Positions 26,745-36,159 are shown, counted from the first letter of the stretch. The stretch: 64,000 nucleotides of DNA from Hymenobacter lucidus (GCF_020447265.1 NZ_JAJADR010000002.1:372001-436000); one strand, 5' to 3'. A program made the numbers and translations. The notes: generated by a model not told the origin, from the sequence alone.

Positions 26745-27989
26745 ATGTATGATGTGCTAACCAGGGCACGAAGACGCGCTGGCCGTCTCTTCCGGGAATT
26801 TATTCCATTTAATACTCACTTTCGCCCTACCGGAATTCATCCTACGGGCAAAGGGCTGGCCAACCAGTTAGACAGTGGTGTTTTCTACCAGGAGCTATAT
26901 CCGGCCTACACTTCTACCCTCGACATGCCCCCGGCGTTGTACGAGGCCGGCCCCATCTACGACAAGTACCCGCACCGCGAGGAAGTACCGGCCGCCTACA
27001 CCCTGGAAGTTGCCAACGGCCGCATTTACGCCGACAATTTTAACAGCGTGGCCGTCATTTCGGCCGATAATAAGCTCATCGGGGACGTGTCGTTTCAGTA
27101 TGCCCGCGGCGACTGGCGCACGGTGCAGCCCCGCGACAACAACATCTTCCGGCAAAGCTATTTCATCGAGCCAATCCGGGTGCGGGGCACGGTGTGCAGC
27201 CTGCTTTCGGGCGGCGGGGCCGCGCTGGGCAACTACTACCACTGGCTCGTCGACTCCCTGCCCCGCCTGCACCTGCTGCAGGAAGCCGGCCTGCTCGATA
27301 CGGTGGATTACTTTCTGGTATACGACCGTAACCTGCGCTTTATGCTCGAAACGCTGGAGCCCCTGGGCATCGGGCCCGAGCGGCTGCTTGATGTGAATAC
27401 TCACCGCCACCTGCGCGCCGACCGGCTGGTGCTCACCTCGCCCGTGCGCGGCCGGGGGGTGCACACCCCCGACTGGGTATTCCGCTTTCTGCGCGAAACA
27501 TTTCTGCCCGCCCGCCGCACCCGCGACTTCAATCCCTATATCTACATCTCGCGCCGCGATGCGCCGGCCCGGGTGGTGCTACCGGCCGCCGAAGTGGAAG
27601 CCATGCTCCGCGACGAGTTCGGCTTTACGACCTACACCTTGTCGGACCTCAGCTTCGCCGAAAAAGTGGAGCTCTTCAGCCAGGCCAAAGCCGTGGTGTC
27701 GCCCATCGGGGCCGGGCTGGCCAACATCATCTTCGCGCCGATCGAAGCGCCCCTGCTGGAGCTGCTGCCCCGCAGCTTTGCCCTCGGCGACTACTGCGAG
27801 GTGAGTGCCCGCCTGGGTAAGCCCTACGATTGGCTCATTGGCGAAAGCCCCGAGTTGGCCGACAACCACGGCGACGCCAGCCGCGAAAACCTGACAGTGG
27901 ACCTAAACGTGCTGCGTGAACGGGTAACCCGCCTGATGGAGCGGGTACGGAAGTCGTCGCAGCAACGTGAACTGGAACTCGAAACCTAA
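26745..27989 (+). CDS. GT61-family (DUF563) glycosyltransferase, paralog 1
   Basis: 414 residues from ATG 26745 (MYDVLTRARRRAGRLFR); the longer frame into fcl is rejected. It carries the family motif GNYYHWLVDSLPRLHLL, then LVLTSPVRG, YISRRDA, and the C-terminal PIGAGLANIIFAPIEAPLLE, the donor-site region of GT61. It is the first of three adjacent paralogs sharing these motifs and a common N-terminal RAGR-(L/V)-R segment. Bacterial GT61 members occur in capsule loci; donor and linkage are unknown. Confidence 0.85.
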   Translation: MYDVLTRARRRAGRLFREFIPFNTHFRPTGIHPTGKGLANQLDSGVFYQELYPAYTSTLDMPPALYEAGPIYDKYPHREEVPAAYTLEVANGRIYADNFNSVAVISADNKLIGDVSFQYARGDWRTVQPRDNNIFRQSYFIEPIRVRGTVCSLLSGGGAALGNYYHWLVDSLPRLHLLQEAGLLDTVDYFLVYDRNLRFMLETLEPLGIGPERLLDVNTHRHLRADRLVLTSPVRGRGVHTPDWVFRFLRETFLPARRTRDFNPYIYISRRDAPARVVLPAAEVEAMLRDEFGFTTYTLSDLSFAEKVELFSQAKAVVSPIGAGLANIIFAPIEAPLLELLPRSFALGDYCEVSARLGKPYDWLIGESPELADNHGDASRENLTVDLNVLRERVTRLMERVRKSSQQRELELET

Positions 27990-28006
27990 CCCCAAACGTC
28001 TCACTC

Positions 28007-29287
28007 ATGAGCGACTTGTTACCCCGTGTTCAGCGCCGCGCTGGTCGCTTACTGCGGCAATTGGTGCCGCATAATCTTCGTTTTCGTCCTGTGGGCGTAC
28101 ATGGCTCCAGTCAGCAGCTGGCGGCCCACCCCGGCAGCGGGGCCACTTACCGGGAAATTTACCCGGCCTATCTCTCCCAGTGGCCCGTCACCGACAAGCT
28201 CTACGCCCAGATATCGGACTACGGCGGGCTGCACGCCAAACCCAATCGGACGGAAAAGCAGCCCGCCGCCTTTGTGCTTACCCTGGAGCAAGGCCGCCTG
28301 CTGGCCGACAACACGCTGAGCGTAGCCGTACTTTCGGCTGACAATAAGCTGGTAGGCGACGCTTCCTTTCAGTACGATGTGGCCCGTGCCGACCTGGCGC
28401 GGCCCGAGGACAACACCATTTTCGGGCAGCGTTGGTTTAAAGCGCCGGTGCAGGTGCGAGGCACGGTATGCAGCCTGCTGTCGGGTGGCGGCGCCGCTAC
28501 CGGCAACTACTACCACTGGCTGATTGACTCGCTGCCCCGCCTGCACCTGGTGCAGGAAGCCGGCCTCTGGGAGTCTATCGACTACTTTCTCATCTACGAC
28601 AAAAAGCGGCAATTCGTCGTCGATTCGCTGCTGGCCCTGGGTATCCGCAGCGAGCAGATCGTCGACGTAAGCACGCACGGCCACTTAGTAGCCGACCGCC
28701 TGCTGGTAACTTCGCCGGTGCGCGGGCAGGGCACGCACAACCCGGAGTGGGCCTGCGACTTTCTGCGCCAAGCCCTGCTACCGGCTGCTGCGCCCCAGCA
28801 GTTCAGCCCCTACGTGTACCTGAGCCGCCGCGACGCTCCCGGCCGCCACGTGCTGAATGAGGACCATGTGGAAGAAATGCTGGCCCCGTATGGCTTCGAG
28901 TCGCATGTACTGAGCGACTACACTTTTACCCAGCAGATTGCCTTGTTTGCCGGGGCCAAAATGGTGGTAGCGCCCACCGGCGCGGGTTTGGCCAACCTGG
29001 TTTTTGCGCCCGTCGGCACCCCTGTTATCGAGATGTTCCCGAAGCATTTTACGGTGATGGAATACCCGGAGCTTTGCTACCGTCTGGGCCTGTCGCACCA
29101 GTTTCTGGTATCGGAGCCAGTGGCGGGACCCATCAAGTCGCGCCGCGAAGCCTGGAGCGAGCACCTGCTGGTGAACCTTGAAACGCTGAAGCAGGAGCTG
29201 CGGCACGCCTCTTCCTTCCCACGGGTAGCCACGGTACTGTGCCTGACGGAATTTCCGGATATGTCGGCCTTTGTTTCCCCTGTTTAG
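28007..29287 (+). CDS. GT61-family (DUF563) glycosyltransferase, paralog 2
   Basis: 426 residues, starting 17 bp after paralog 1. Same plan: RAQRRAGRLLRQLVPHNLRF at the N-terminus, GNYYHWLIDSLPRLHLVQEAG, YLSRRDAPG, and TGAGLANLVFAPVGTPVIEM. The last ~20 residues diverge from the other two. Conservation of the catalytic-region motifs suggests it is active, with a possibly different acceptor. Confidence 0.85.
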   Translation: MSDLLPRVQRRAGRLLRQLVPHNLRFRPVGVHGSSQQLAAHPGSGATYREIYPAYLSQWPVTDKLYAQISDYGGLHAKPNRTEKQPAAFVLTLEQGRLLADNTLSVAVLSADNKLVGDASFQYDVARADLARPEDNTIFGQRWFKAPVQVRGTVCSLLSGGGAATGNYYHWLIDSLPRLHLVQEAGLWESIDYFLIYDKKRQFVVDSLLALGIRSEQIVDVSTHGHLVADRLLVTSPVRGQGTHNPEWACDFLRQALLPAAAPQQFSPYVYLSRRDAPGRHVLNEDHVEEMLAPYGFESHVLSDYTFTQQIALFAGAKMVVAPTGAGLANLVFAPVGTPVIEMFPKHFTVMEYPELCYRLGLSHQFLVSEPVAGPIKSRREAWSEHLLVNLETLKQELRHASSFPRVATVLCLTEFPDMSAFVSPV

Positions 29288-29306
29288 CCCCCTAGTCCCT
29301 ACCACC

Positions 29307-30527
29307 ATGCACGACCTTCTTGCCCGAGCTCAGCGCCGCGCGGGCCGTGTGCTGCGGGAGCTTATTCCGTACCACCGCCATCTGCGGCCGTTGGGCACCC
29401 ACGCCGTCAGCCGTCAGCTCGCCGCCAACGCCAGCGGCGCTACCTACACCGAAATCTATCCTGCCTACGAATCCTATTTGCAGGTACCGGAAGTGTTTCA
29501 AACCTGCGGCCCGAGCTATTATGAGCCGGTAGCGGCGCAGGAACACATGCCCGCCGCGTTTGTGCTGACACTTGAAAACGGCCGCATCAACGTCGATGAC
29601 ATCAACAGCGTAGCCATCATAGCGGCCGACAACCAGCTGGTAGGCGACGTGTCGCTGCAATTTTCGCCCACTACCTTTGCCCTGGCCCCGCCGGCCGAAC
29701 ACCCGATTTTCCGCCAGAGCTACTTTCAGCCGCCCCGCGAAATAGCGGGCACGGTATGTAGTTTGCTGTCAGGCGGGGGCGCGGCCATCGGCAATTACTA
29801 CCACTGGCTGCTCGACTCGCTGCCGCGCCTGCATCTGGTGCAGGAAGCCGGCCTCTGGGAGTCCATCGACTACTTTCTCATCTACGACCGGAACCACCGG
29901 TTTGCCGTGGAAACCCTGCGAGAGCTAGGCATCCGGGACGAGCAGATTATCGATGTGCAAGGCAATACTCACCTACGGGCCGAGCGGCTGGTTGTTACTT
30001 CCTCGGTACGGGGCGGTGGCCGGCACGCCCCGCGCTGGGTGGGTGAGTTTATGCGCCAGGCGTTTCTGCCACCCTCTTCGGGTAGCAGCCGGCCGTTCAG
30101 CTCGCTGGTGTACGTAACACGCCGCGACGCCTCGTTTCGCCAGGTGCGGAATGAAGCGGAGGTAGAGGAATTACTGGCCGGCTATGGCTTTGAGAGCTAC
30201 GCGCTGAGCGAGCTGAGCCTGCGCGAAAAAGTGGCGCTATTTTCCGGGGCTCGGGCCGTGGTAGGGCCGGTGGGGGCCGGTTTGGTCAATATCGTATTCT
30301 GCCAGCCGGGTACGCCGCTTATCGAGTTTCTGCCCCGCAACCTTATCGTGGCCGACTACCTCGACCTGACTTCGCGCCTCGACATGCCCCACTACCCTCT
30401 CATCAGCCGCCGCGACGATGCCTCGGCCCAAAGTGCCAACGCTGACCGTCGCGACGACCTGACGGTAGATATCAAGGTGCTGCGCCGCACGCTGCAGCAG
30501 GCCCTGCCCGAGGCGGTGCCGGCGTAG
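29307..30527 (+). CDS. GT61-family (DUF563) glycosyltransferase, paralog 3
   Basis: 406 residues from ATG 29307 (MHDLLARAQRRAGRVLREL); upstream codons overlap paralog 2's end. Motifs are GNYYHWLLDSLPRLHLVQEAG, YVTRRDA and VGAGLVNIVFCQPGTPLIEF. The segment QEAGLWESIDYFLIYD is nearly the same as in paralog 2, indicating that these two are closest. The gene lies 68 bp upstream of a GT2 gene that ends the plus-strand half of the locus. Confidence 0.85.
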   Translation: MHDLLARAQRRAGRVLRELIPYHRHLRPLGTHAVSRQLAANASGATYTEIYPAYESYLQVPEVFQTCGPSYYEPVAAQEHMPAAFVLTLENGRINVDDINSVAIIAADNQLVGDVSLQFSPTTFALAPPAEHPIFRQSYFQPPREIAGTVCSLLSGGGAAIGNYYHWLLDSLPRLHLVQEAGLWESIDYFLIYDRNHRFAVETLRELGIRDEQIIDVQGNTHLRAERLVVTSSVRGGGRHAPRWVGEFMRQAFLPPSSGSSRPFSSLVYVTRRDASFRQVRNEAEVEELLAGYGFESYALSELSLREKVALFSGARAVVGPVGAGLVNIVFCQPGTPLIEFLPRNLIVADYLDLTSRLDMPHYPLISRRDDASAQSANADRRDDLTVDIKVLRRTLQQALPEAVPA

Positions 30528-30595
30528 CCATTTTCAGCCGCGTTGACGCACAAAACTGGCGTTATCAGCGGCTTTTCACTTTTCATCTGCTCCGT

Positions 30596-31645
30596 ATGCC
30601 TTCCGTTCTGCTTTCCCTCGTCTCCTGGAACAGCGCCGACTCTGTGGAGGCCTGCCTGCGCTCCGCCCTGGCCCAGACTTACCAGGACTTTGAGTTTTGG
30701 GTGGTCGATAATGCTTCCCACGACGATACCTGCGCCCGAGTAGAGGCCCTGGCCGCCACCGATGCCCGCCTGAAGCTGCACCGTCTCAGCGAGAATACCG
30801 GCTTTTGCGGGGGCCACAACTACGCCCTCGACCGGACCCGCTCCGACTACGTGCTGCTGGTAAACCCCGACATCGAAATGCAGCCCGACTACCTGGCCAA
30901 GGCTGTGGCCGCCATGCAGCACGATGAGCGAATCGGGACGGTGTGTGGGCTGCTAGTGCAGAGCCGGGAGGCTGACCCCTACATCGACAGTGCCGGCATG
31001 GACTCCCTGGCCGATGGCCGGTTTCGGCTGCGGCTGCACCGGCAGCGCGTGAGTGAGGCCAACCTTACGCCCGGCTACGTGGATGGGGCCGATGGGGCGC
31101 TGCCGCTGTTTCGGCGCCGCTTTATTGATGACCTACGGGTAGAAGGCCACTTTTTCGACCCCCGCTTCTTTGCCCACAAGGAAGACTGGGACATAGCCTG
31201 GCGCGGCAACCTCTACGGCTGGCACACTTGGTTTGAGCCCAGCTGCCGGGCCCTGCACCCCCGGCAGTTTCTGCCGGCCAACCTGCGGCTGCGCCGCCGG
31301 CTGGCCGGGGCCATCAAAACCGACGCCGTGAAAAACCAATGGCTGCTGCTCATCAAAAATACGCCCAGCCAACAAGCGGCCGGATTTCTGCTGCGGGCCA
31401 TTCCGCGGCAGCTGGCTATTTTGGGCTATTCGCTGCTATTTGAGCGGGGCTCGTTGCCGGCCTACCGCTACGTGTGGCAGCACTGGCGCGAGGTATGGGC
31501 CAGCCGCCGGCTCATTCAGAGCCGGGCGCGGCAGGGCTGGCCGCCGCCGGCACCGCAGCCAGCCCTACCCCCTGCCATAATACTCGCGCCGCCCACTCCT
31601 ACGCCAGTGCAATCCGAGTCTACGGTACCGCTGGCAGCCTTCTAA
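30596..31645 (+). CDS. GT2-family glycosyltransferase (rhamnosyltransferase-like)
   Basis: 349 residues. SVLLSLVSWNSADSVEACL starts the GT-A domain; VVDNASHDDT, ENTGFCGGHNYAL and the acidic metal site LLVNPDIEM follow, then DGADGALPLFRR and HKEDWDIAWR. This is the pattern of dTDP-rhamnosyltransferase-like family 2 enzymes, though dTDP-rhamnose genes are absent here, so the donor may differ. The C-terminus is Pro-rich. Confidence 0.85.
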   Translation: MPSVLLSLVSWNSADSVEACLRSALAQTYQDFEFWVVDNASHDDTCARVEALAATDARLKLHRLSENTGFCGGHNYALDRTRSDYVLLVNPDIEMQPDYLAKAVAAMQHDERIGTVCGLLVQSREADPYIDSAGMDSLADGRFRLRLHRQRVSEANLTPGYVDGADGALPLFRRRFIDDLRVEGHFFDPRFFAHKEDWDIAWRGNLYGWHTWFEPSCRALHPRQFLPANLRLRRRLAGAIKTDAVKNQWLLLIKNTPSQQAAGFLLRAIPRQLAILGYSLLFERGSLPAYRYVWQHWREVWASRRLIQSRARQGWPPPAPQPALPPAIILAPPTPTPVQSESTVPLAAF

Positions 31646-31660
31646 GCAGCGCGGAAAGCC

Positions 31661-31718
31661 AAGCCCCAGCGGGGCGGCACAATCGGTACAACGATAGGTG
31701 TCGCTCCGCTGGGGCTTT
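31661..31718 (+). terminator. Terminator hairpin of the plus-strand exopolysaccharide unit
   Basis: The arms aagccccagcggggcggcac and gtgtcgctccgctggggctt pair with two mismatches around a 19-nt loop, and cttttc follows. It begins 15 bp after the GT2 stop. Confidence 0.7.
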
Positions 31719-31950
31719 TCTTGTGCCGGCCCTATTTACTACCGATATGCGGCCCCCGCCGGGGCTACCGTTCACCAGTTCGCAGTTTTGCTTAGCGTCG
31801 GTTCCAGCTTTGGAGCTTATTCCGCTGGCTTTGTTCAAATAAGCCTCAGATCTGTACCGTATGGCAAAAATCCTTCCCGCATACGGTATAGCTGCTGATT
31901 CGCCCAGCGGCCTGCCCAAGCAACAGAACCTTGCTGCCCCGGCCCAGAAA

Positions 31951-31989
31951 CAGCGGGGCCGCTCCTCAAAATGAAGAGCGGCCCCGCTG
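31951..31989 (-). terminator. Terminator hairpin of the minus-strand sugar module
   Basis: A perfect 14-bp stem, cagcggggccgctc/gagcggccccgctg, with an 11-nt loop. It lies downstream of the stop of the minus-strand COG4091 gene; on that strand tttctgggcc follows. Confidence 0.75.
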
Positions 31990-32018
31990 TTGTAATACGT
32001 TCAAAAACTTCCCTGGCC

Positions 32019-33368
32019 TTATTCCCCAGCTACGGCGGCGTCGGCCGTAGCCGCTACTTTGGCTGGCGCCGCTGGGCCAAAGTAGGCGGCCTGCTCCTGG
32101 CGCAGCTGGTCAATGAGGCGACCTTTGGGCAGCAGCACGTCGTCGTAGGTCAGCACCTGGTCTTTGGGCACGTTGTGGCGCAGAATGCAGCCCTCGGCCA
32201 CGCCGATAGGCAGCAGCCGCTCCTGGTCGGCCACGGCGGCATTTTCGGCCAGCCCGTAGGTGTGGTAGTGCCCGATGCCGTCCAGCGTCTGGCCAGCAAA
32301 CAGCGGAACCTTGGCGGCCGTTACCACTTCTACCAGCATGCGGCCGGCCGGGGCCAGGGCGGCGTCGCCGAAGAGCACGGCGCGGGCCACGGTACTCGGC
32401 GTTTCGAAGTGGCAGAGGTGGTAGGGCGTATAGAAGCAGTAGAGCGGCCCGGGGCCCAATTTATACAGCTTGAGGTAGTGCTGCTGCACCGGGTCGTCGA
32501 TGGTGCCCAGCACAAATACGCCGGGCCCCGGCTCGGCCCCCACTACGTAGTCTACGATGCCAGGGCCGCCGTCGAGCAGCAGCTCCTGTGGATACCACTC
32601 GGCGGCCTTGCTAATGGGCGTGCCAGGCGCTACAGTGGGGCCCAGCATGCCGCGCTGCGCCACATTCATGCCGAGGGCATTGGCAATAACGGCTTGCTCG
32701 AAGCTGATTTTGCTGCCGTCGGCAAAGCTGGTCACCATGCTCGGATTCTGGCCCCATTGCCGGGCAAAGCCTTCCTGCGTAGTCGGGTTGCGGTAGGGGT
32801 CGTGCAGGCCCTTGATGTTGCCGCACAGCACGGGCTTCACCCCGATGCCCTTCACGAAGCGGGCCAGGTTGAGCGTGACGCCCGGCTGGTCGCCGTCGGC
32901 CACGGTGTAGATGACGCCGACCCGGTCGGCATACACCTTCAGAATCGGGCCCACGGTGCCATCCAGCTCGGCATTGAGCAGCACGATGTGCTTGCCGTGC
33001 CGGATGGCCTCCAGCACCACGTGCGCGCCGTGCTCCACGGCCCCGGTCACCTCAATAATAGCATCAATTCCCTCAGCCCGGCTCAGCAGCAGCGCGTCGT
33101 CGGTAATGGCGGGCAGGCCCTGGGCAATGCAGGCTTCGAGCTGCGCCACCGAGCCCACTTCGCGCGGGGCCAGCGTGCCGGCTTCCTCGTAACACTGCCG
33201 GGCTTTGTCGATGGTGCGGTTGGCAATGGCGACCAGCTCCATGCCGGCCACGTAGCGGCAAATCTGCCGGGCCACGCCCTTGGCCATGAAGCCGGCCCCT
33301 ACCATGCCCACGCGGATAGGCTGGCCCAGGCGCTGCCGCTCGGCCAGCGCTTTGTCTACTAGTATCAT
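32019..33368 (-). CDS. COG4091-type NAD(P)-dependent oxidoreductase with SAF domain
   Basis: 449 residues. The N-terminal Rossmann fold has VGMVGAGFMAKGVARQI and IIEVTGAVEHGAH, as in the homoserine-dehydrogenase-like COG4091 group. The C-terminal ~60 residues (LPIGVAEGCILRHNVPKDQ) form a SAF domain. Family members are seen in surface-polysaccharide loci, but their reaction is not established; a keto-sugar or polyol oxidoreductase is one guess. It is the last gene of the minus-strand module with the RmlC-like cupin, SDR and rfbF, spaced 52-89 bp apart. Confidence 0.7.
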   Translation of the reverse strand: MILVDKALAERQRLGQPIRVGMVGAGFMAKGVARQICRYVAGMELVAIANRTIDKARQCYEEAGTLAPREVGSVAQLEACIAQGLPAITDDALLLSRAEGIDAIIEVTGAVEHGAHVVLEAIRHGKHIVLLNAELDGTVGPILKVYADRVGVIYTVADGDQPGVTLNLARFVKGIGVKPVLCGNIKGLHDPYRNPTTQEGFARQWGQNPSMVTSFADGSKISFEQAVIANALGMNVAQRGMLGPTVAPGTPISKAAEWYPQELLLDGGPGIVDYVVGAEPGPGVFVLGTIDDPVQQHYLKLYKLGPGPLYCFYTPYHLCHFETPSTVARAVLFGDAALAPAGRMLVEVVTAAKVPLFAGQTLDGIGHYHTYGLAENAAVADQERLLPIGVAEGCILRHNVPKDQVLTYDDVLLPKGRLIDQLRQEQAAYFGPAAPAKVAATADAAVAGE

Positions 33369-33450
33369 ATGTGTGTGTCGGGTAAGGTTGGGGAAATAAA
33401 GCCCGAACAGGCAGCGGCCGGGCAGCGGCGCACCACTGCCCGGCCGGCGG

Positions 33451-34020
33451 CTAGTCCATCATCTTGGCTTCGACTTGGATTTCGGGTACTAAAAGATGAA
33501 AATCAGGATGATTCCGGTCCTTTTCGGAAATCAGGCTGGGCTCGAAAGGCCACTGAATGTTGATAGCCGGGTCGTTCCAGCGCAGGCCCCGCTCGGCGCC
33601 CGGCGCGTATTTGGCCGATACCTGGTAGCACACGTCGGTGTTGTCGGTGAGCGTGAGGAAGCCGTGGGCAAAGCGGCCGGGCACAAACAGCATCCGGAAG
33701 CTGGCCGCTGTTAGCTCTACGCCCAGCCACTGCCCGTACGTGGGCGACTCTTCCCGCAGGTCCACGATGACGTCGTAGATGGCGCCCTGGGTGCAGCGCA
33801 CGAGCTTGGTTTCCTCGTGGGGCGGCAGCTGGAAGTGCATGCCGCGCAGCGTCCCTTTTTTTGGGTTAGAGGATACGTTGGCCTGCAGCGGCGGCATCAG
33901 AATGCCGTGGGCCGCAAACTCGTCGGCGCACCAGGAGCGGGCAAAGAAGCCGCGCTCATCGGCCATGCGGTCCACATCAATAATAAAGGCGCCCGGTAGT
34001 TCAGTCTCCGTGAAGATCAT
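33451..34020 (-). CDS. RmlC-like sugar 3,5-epimerase (dTDP-4-dehydrorhamnose 3,5-epimerase family)
   Basis: A 189-residue cupin. The family active-site blocks are present: TLRGMHFQ with the catalytic His, TKLVRCTQGAIYDVIVDLR, SPTYGQW, FVPGRFAHGF, and VCYQVSAKYAPGAERGLRW with the expected Tyr. The rmlA, rmlB and rmlD genes for dTDP-rhamnose are missing, and the neighbour makes CDP-glucose. The substrate is therefore more likely a CDP-linked keto-sugar than dTDP-4-keto-6-deoxyglucose. That is inference from context; the fold and family are secure. Confidence 0.8.
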   Translation of the reverse strand: MIFTETELPGAFIIDVDRMADERGFFARSWCADEFAAHGILMPPLQANVSSNPKKGTLRGMHFQLPPHEETKLVRCTQGAIYDVIVDLREESPTYGQWLGVELTAASFRMLFVPGRFAHGFLTLTDNTDVCYQVSAKYAPGAERGLRWNDPAINIQWPFEPSLISEKDRNHPDFHLLVPEIQVEAKMMD

Positions 34021-34072
34021 AAGAAAAGAGGTGTAGCGGTGGCAGAAATGGAAAGAATAGGTCGGTCAGCAG

Positions 34073-35179
34073 TTAGGATAAGGCCAGCTCAACGGGTTCG
34101 GCTGTTTTTTCAGTTGCTTTACCGGGCTTGTCGGTGGCCCATACCAGGCTTTCGTCAAGCTGGCCGGTTTCGCGCAGATTGGTGAGCACCCGCAGGCGCA
34201 TCAGCTGCGACGAGCGGAACTCCGGGTCGCGGAAGCCCATTCCAATCAGGCCGTCGCGCAGCTCCTCGATGGTATCCACGAGGGTGCGCTGGGGCTGATG
34301 ATTGGGCGCCAATTCGCGGAACAGGCTGAAATCGACGCGGTACGAGCGTTTGTCGGGCGGGGCGGCGGGGTTCAGCTGCACCTCCGTGCCCGGAATGATG
34401 TCGGCAATGGCGGCGGCCAAGTCACGCACCTGGTAGTTCCACTGCTCCGAGCCGGCATTGATGGCCAGAAACACGCCGCCGCAGTCGGCCGGGCGGCCAA
34501 TGGCCCACTCAATGGCGCGGGCCATATCCTGCACATGGATCAGGGGCCGCCAGGGCGAGCCGTCGCTCAGGATGCTGATGCGGCCCGTAGCCACGGCTCC
34601 CGCCACAAAGTCATTCACCACCAAGTCCAGCCGCAGCCGGTCGCTCCAGCCGCAGGCGGTGGCAAAGCGCAGGCAGGTGATACGGAAGCTCTCATCGGCC
34701 AGCGGGGCCAGTTCCTGCTCGCTCAGCACCTTGGAGCGGGCGTAGGCCGTCAGCGGGTTCAGCTCCGACTGCTCGGTTTTGGCTCCTTCGCCCCCGGCGC
34801 CGTACATGCTGCAGCTGCTGGCAAACACGAATGACTTCACCCCAGCGGCCTTCGCCCGGCGGGCCAGCCAGATGCCGGCGCGGTAGTTTATTTCCAGGGT
34901 CACGTCCTCGTAGGTCTGCCCCATCGGGTCGTTGGAAATGGCGGCCAGGTGCACCACGGCGTCTACTTCCTGGAGGAGCGAGTCGGGTAGGTGGCGCACG
35001 TCGCCGAATAGCTGCCGGTCGAGGCGCGACTCGGGCAGGCGCTGGGCCCCGGTGAGGCAGTGCGCGAAATAGCCCATGTCGTAGCCGATCAGCTCGGCCT
35101 TGGGAAACTGGCGCCGCAGGTGGCGCACCACGCCGGGCCCGACGTAGCCCATGTTGCCCGTAATCAGAATGCGTTGCAT
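34073..35179 (-). CDS. NAD-dependent epimerase/dehydratase (extended SDR)
   Basis: 368 residues from ATG 35179 (MQRILITGNMGYVGPGVV); the frame continues to 35245 but the glycine motif at residue 6 favours the shorter form. It has VVHLAAISNDPMG, the catalytic Ser in FASSCSMYGAGG, and Tyr-x3-Lys in TAYARSKVLSEQEL. It resembles GalE-type SDRs of LPS loci but is not a typical CDP-glucose 4,6-dehydratase (RfbG) by its N-terminal motif. It is placed between rfbF and the cupin epimerase, so it probably acts on a CDP-sugar. Confidence 0.75.
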   Translation of the reverse strand: MQRILITGNMGYVGPGVVRHLRRQFPKAELIGYDMGYFAHCLTGAQRLPESRLDRQLFGDVRHLPDSLLQEVDAVVHLAAISNDPMGQTYEDVTLEINYRAGIWLARRAKAAGVKSFVFASSCSMYGAGGEGAKTEQSELNPLTAYARSKVLSEQELAPLADESFRITCLRFATACGWSDRLRLDLVVNDFVAGAVATGRISILSDGSPWRPLIHVQDMARAIEWAIGRPADCGGVFLAINAGSEQWNYQVRDLAAAIADIIPGTEVQLNPAAPPDKRSYRVDFSLFRELAPNHQPQRTLVDTIEELRDGLIGMGFRDPEFRSSQLMRLRVLTNLRETGQLDESLVWATDKPGKATEKTAEPVELALS

Positions 35180-35268
35180 AAAGCGAGAGGTTGAGTTGAG
35201 AAAGTGAAGGCAATAGGATTCCAGCCGCGCCGGGGCGGAAGGCATTCAATCCTCTTGCGGATTGGGTG

Positions 35269-36159
35269 TTAGGCGTTGGGGCGCACCGTAGCGGCGGCTA
35301 CGCGCTGGCCGGCCGGGGCCGTCACGGCCGAAGTCATGATGTCGGTCAGCACGGGGTCGGGGGCGGGCGACGCTACGGTGTTGCCCCACACTTTCCACTG
35401 GGCTTTGCCAGCGCTCCACATTTCCTCCAGCATGTTCCGGTCGCGCAGGGTATCCATGGGCTGCCAGAAACCGGTGTGGCGGTAGGCGGCCAGGGCTCCA
35501 TCGGCGGCCAGACGCTCCAGCGGGCCTTTTTCCCACACCGTGTCGTCGTTGTCGATATAGTCGAACACGGCAGGTTCCAGCACGAAGAAGCCCCCGTTAA
35601 TCCAGGGCGTTTCGCCGCCTTCGGGCTTTTCCATAAAGTTGGAAATGCGGCTCGACTCGTCGCCGAGCGAGAATACCCCGAAACGGCCCGGCTGGCGCAC
35701 GGCCGTGAGCGTGGCCAGCGCGCCTTCCTGGCGGTGGTGCTCAATGGCGGCCTGAATGTCAACGTTGCCTACCCCGTCGCCGTAGGTCAGGCAGAAGGTT
35801 TCGTTGTCGAGATGCTCGCGCACCCGGCGCAAACGGCCGCCGGTCATCGTTTCCTGGCCGGTATCAACCAGCGTCACCGTCCAGGGCTCGGCATTGCTGC
35901 GGTGAATCTGCATTTCGTTGCGGTCCATTCGAAAGGTCACATCGGAATTATGCAGGAAATAATCAGAGAAATACTGCTTAATCATATGCCCTTTGTAGCC
36001 GCAACATACCACGAAGTCGCGGATGCCGTGGTGGGCATATATCTTCATAATGTGCCACAGAATGGGCTTGCCGCCGATTTCCACCATGGGCTTAGGCCGC
36101 ACGCCGCTTTCTTCGCTGATCCGGGTGCCGTAGCCGCCCGCAAGTATTACTGCTTTCAT
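35269..36159 (-). CDS. rfbF: Glucose-1-phosphate cytidylyltransferase
   Basis: A 296-residue nucleotidyltransferase that makes CDP-glucose from CTP and glucose-1-phosphate. The N-terminus [19 protein letters not shown] gives the pyrophosphorylase motif, followed by [31 protein letters not shown] and [12 protein letters not shown] distinguish it from RmlA/GalU. The C-terminal ~40 residues are longer than usual and Ala/Pro-rich. It begins a minus-strand unit after an AT-rich promoter region. Confidence 0.92.
   Translation of the reverse strand: MKAVILAGGYGTRISEESGVRPKPMVEIGGKPILWHIMKIYAHHGIRDFVVCCGYKGHMIKQYFSDYFLHNSDVTFRMDRNEMQIHRSNAEPWTVTLVDTGQETMTGGRLRRVREHLDNETFCLTYGDGVGNVDIQAAIEHHRQEGALATLTAVRQPGRFGVFSLGDESSRISNFMEKPEGGETPWINGGFFVLEPAVFDYIDNDDTVWEKGPLERLAADGALAAYRHTGFWQPMDTLRDRNMLEEMWSAGKAQWKVWGNTVASPAPDPVLTDIMTSAVTAPAGQRVAAATVRPNA

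Larger units (their letters stand above)
31646..32018. other. Convergent intergenic region with terminator-like hairpins
   Basis: The two halves of the exopolysaccharide locus meet here. A long hairpin at 31661-31717 (aagccccagcgg.../...ccgctggggctt) followed by tttt ends the plus-strand unit. A second at 31951-31989 (cagcggggccgctc/gagcggccccgctg) ends the minus-strand unit. Between them is a perfect 9-bp inverted repeat, taccgtatg/catacggta, at 31855-31888. No coding sequence is convincing. Confidence 0.6.

Noticed and set aside
31971..33362. 463-codon plus-strand open frame opposite the COG4091 gene
   Set aside because: It is an antisense shadow typical of GC-rich DNA. The minus-strand frame has clear Rossmann and SAF motifs; the plus-strand one is His/Gly/Gln-rich with no family.
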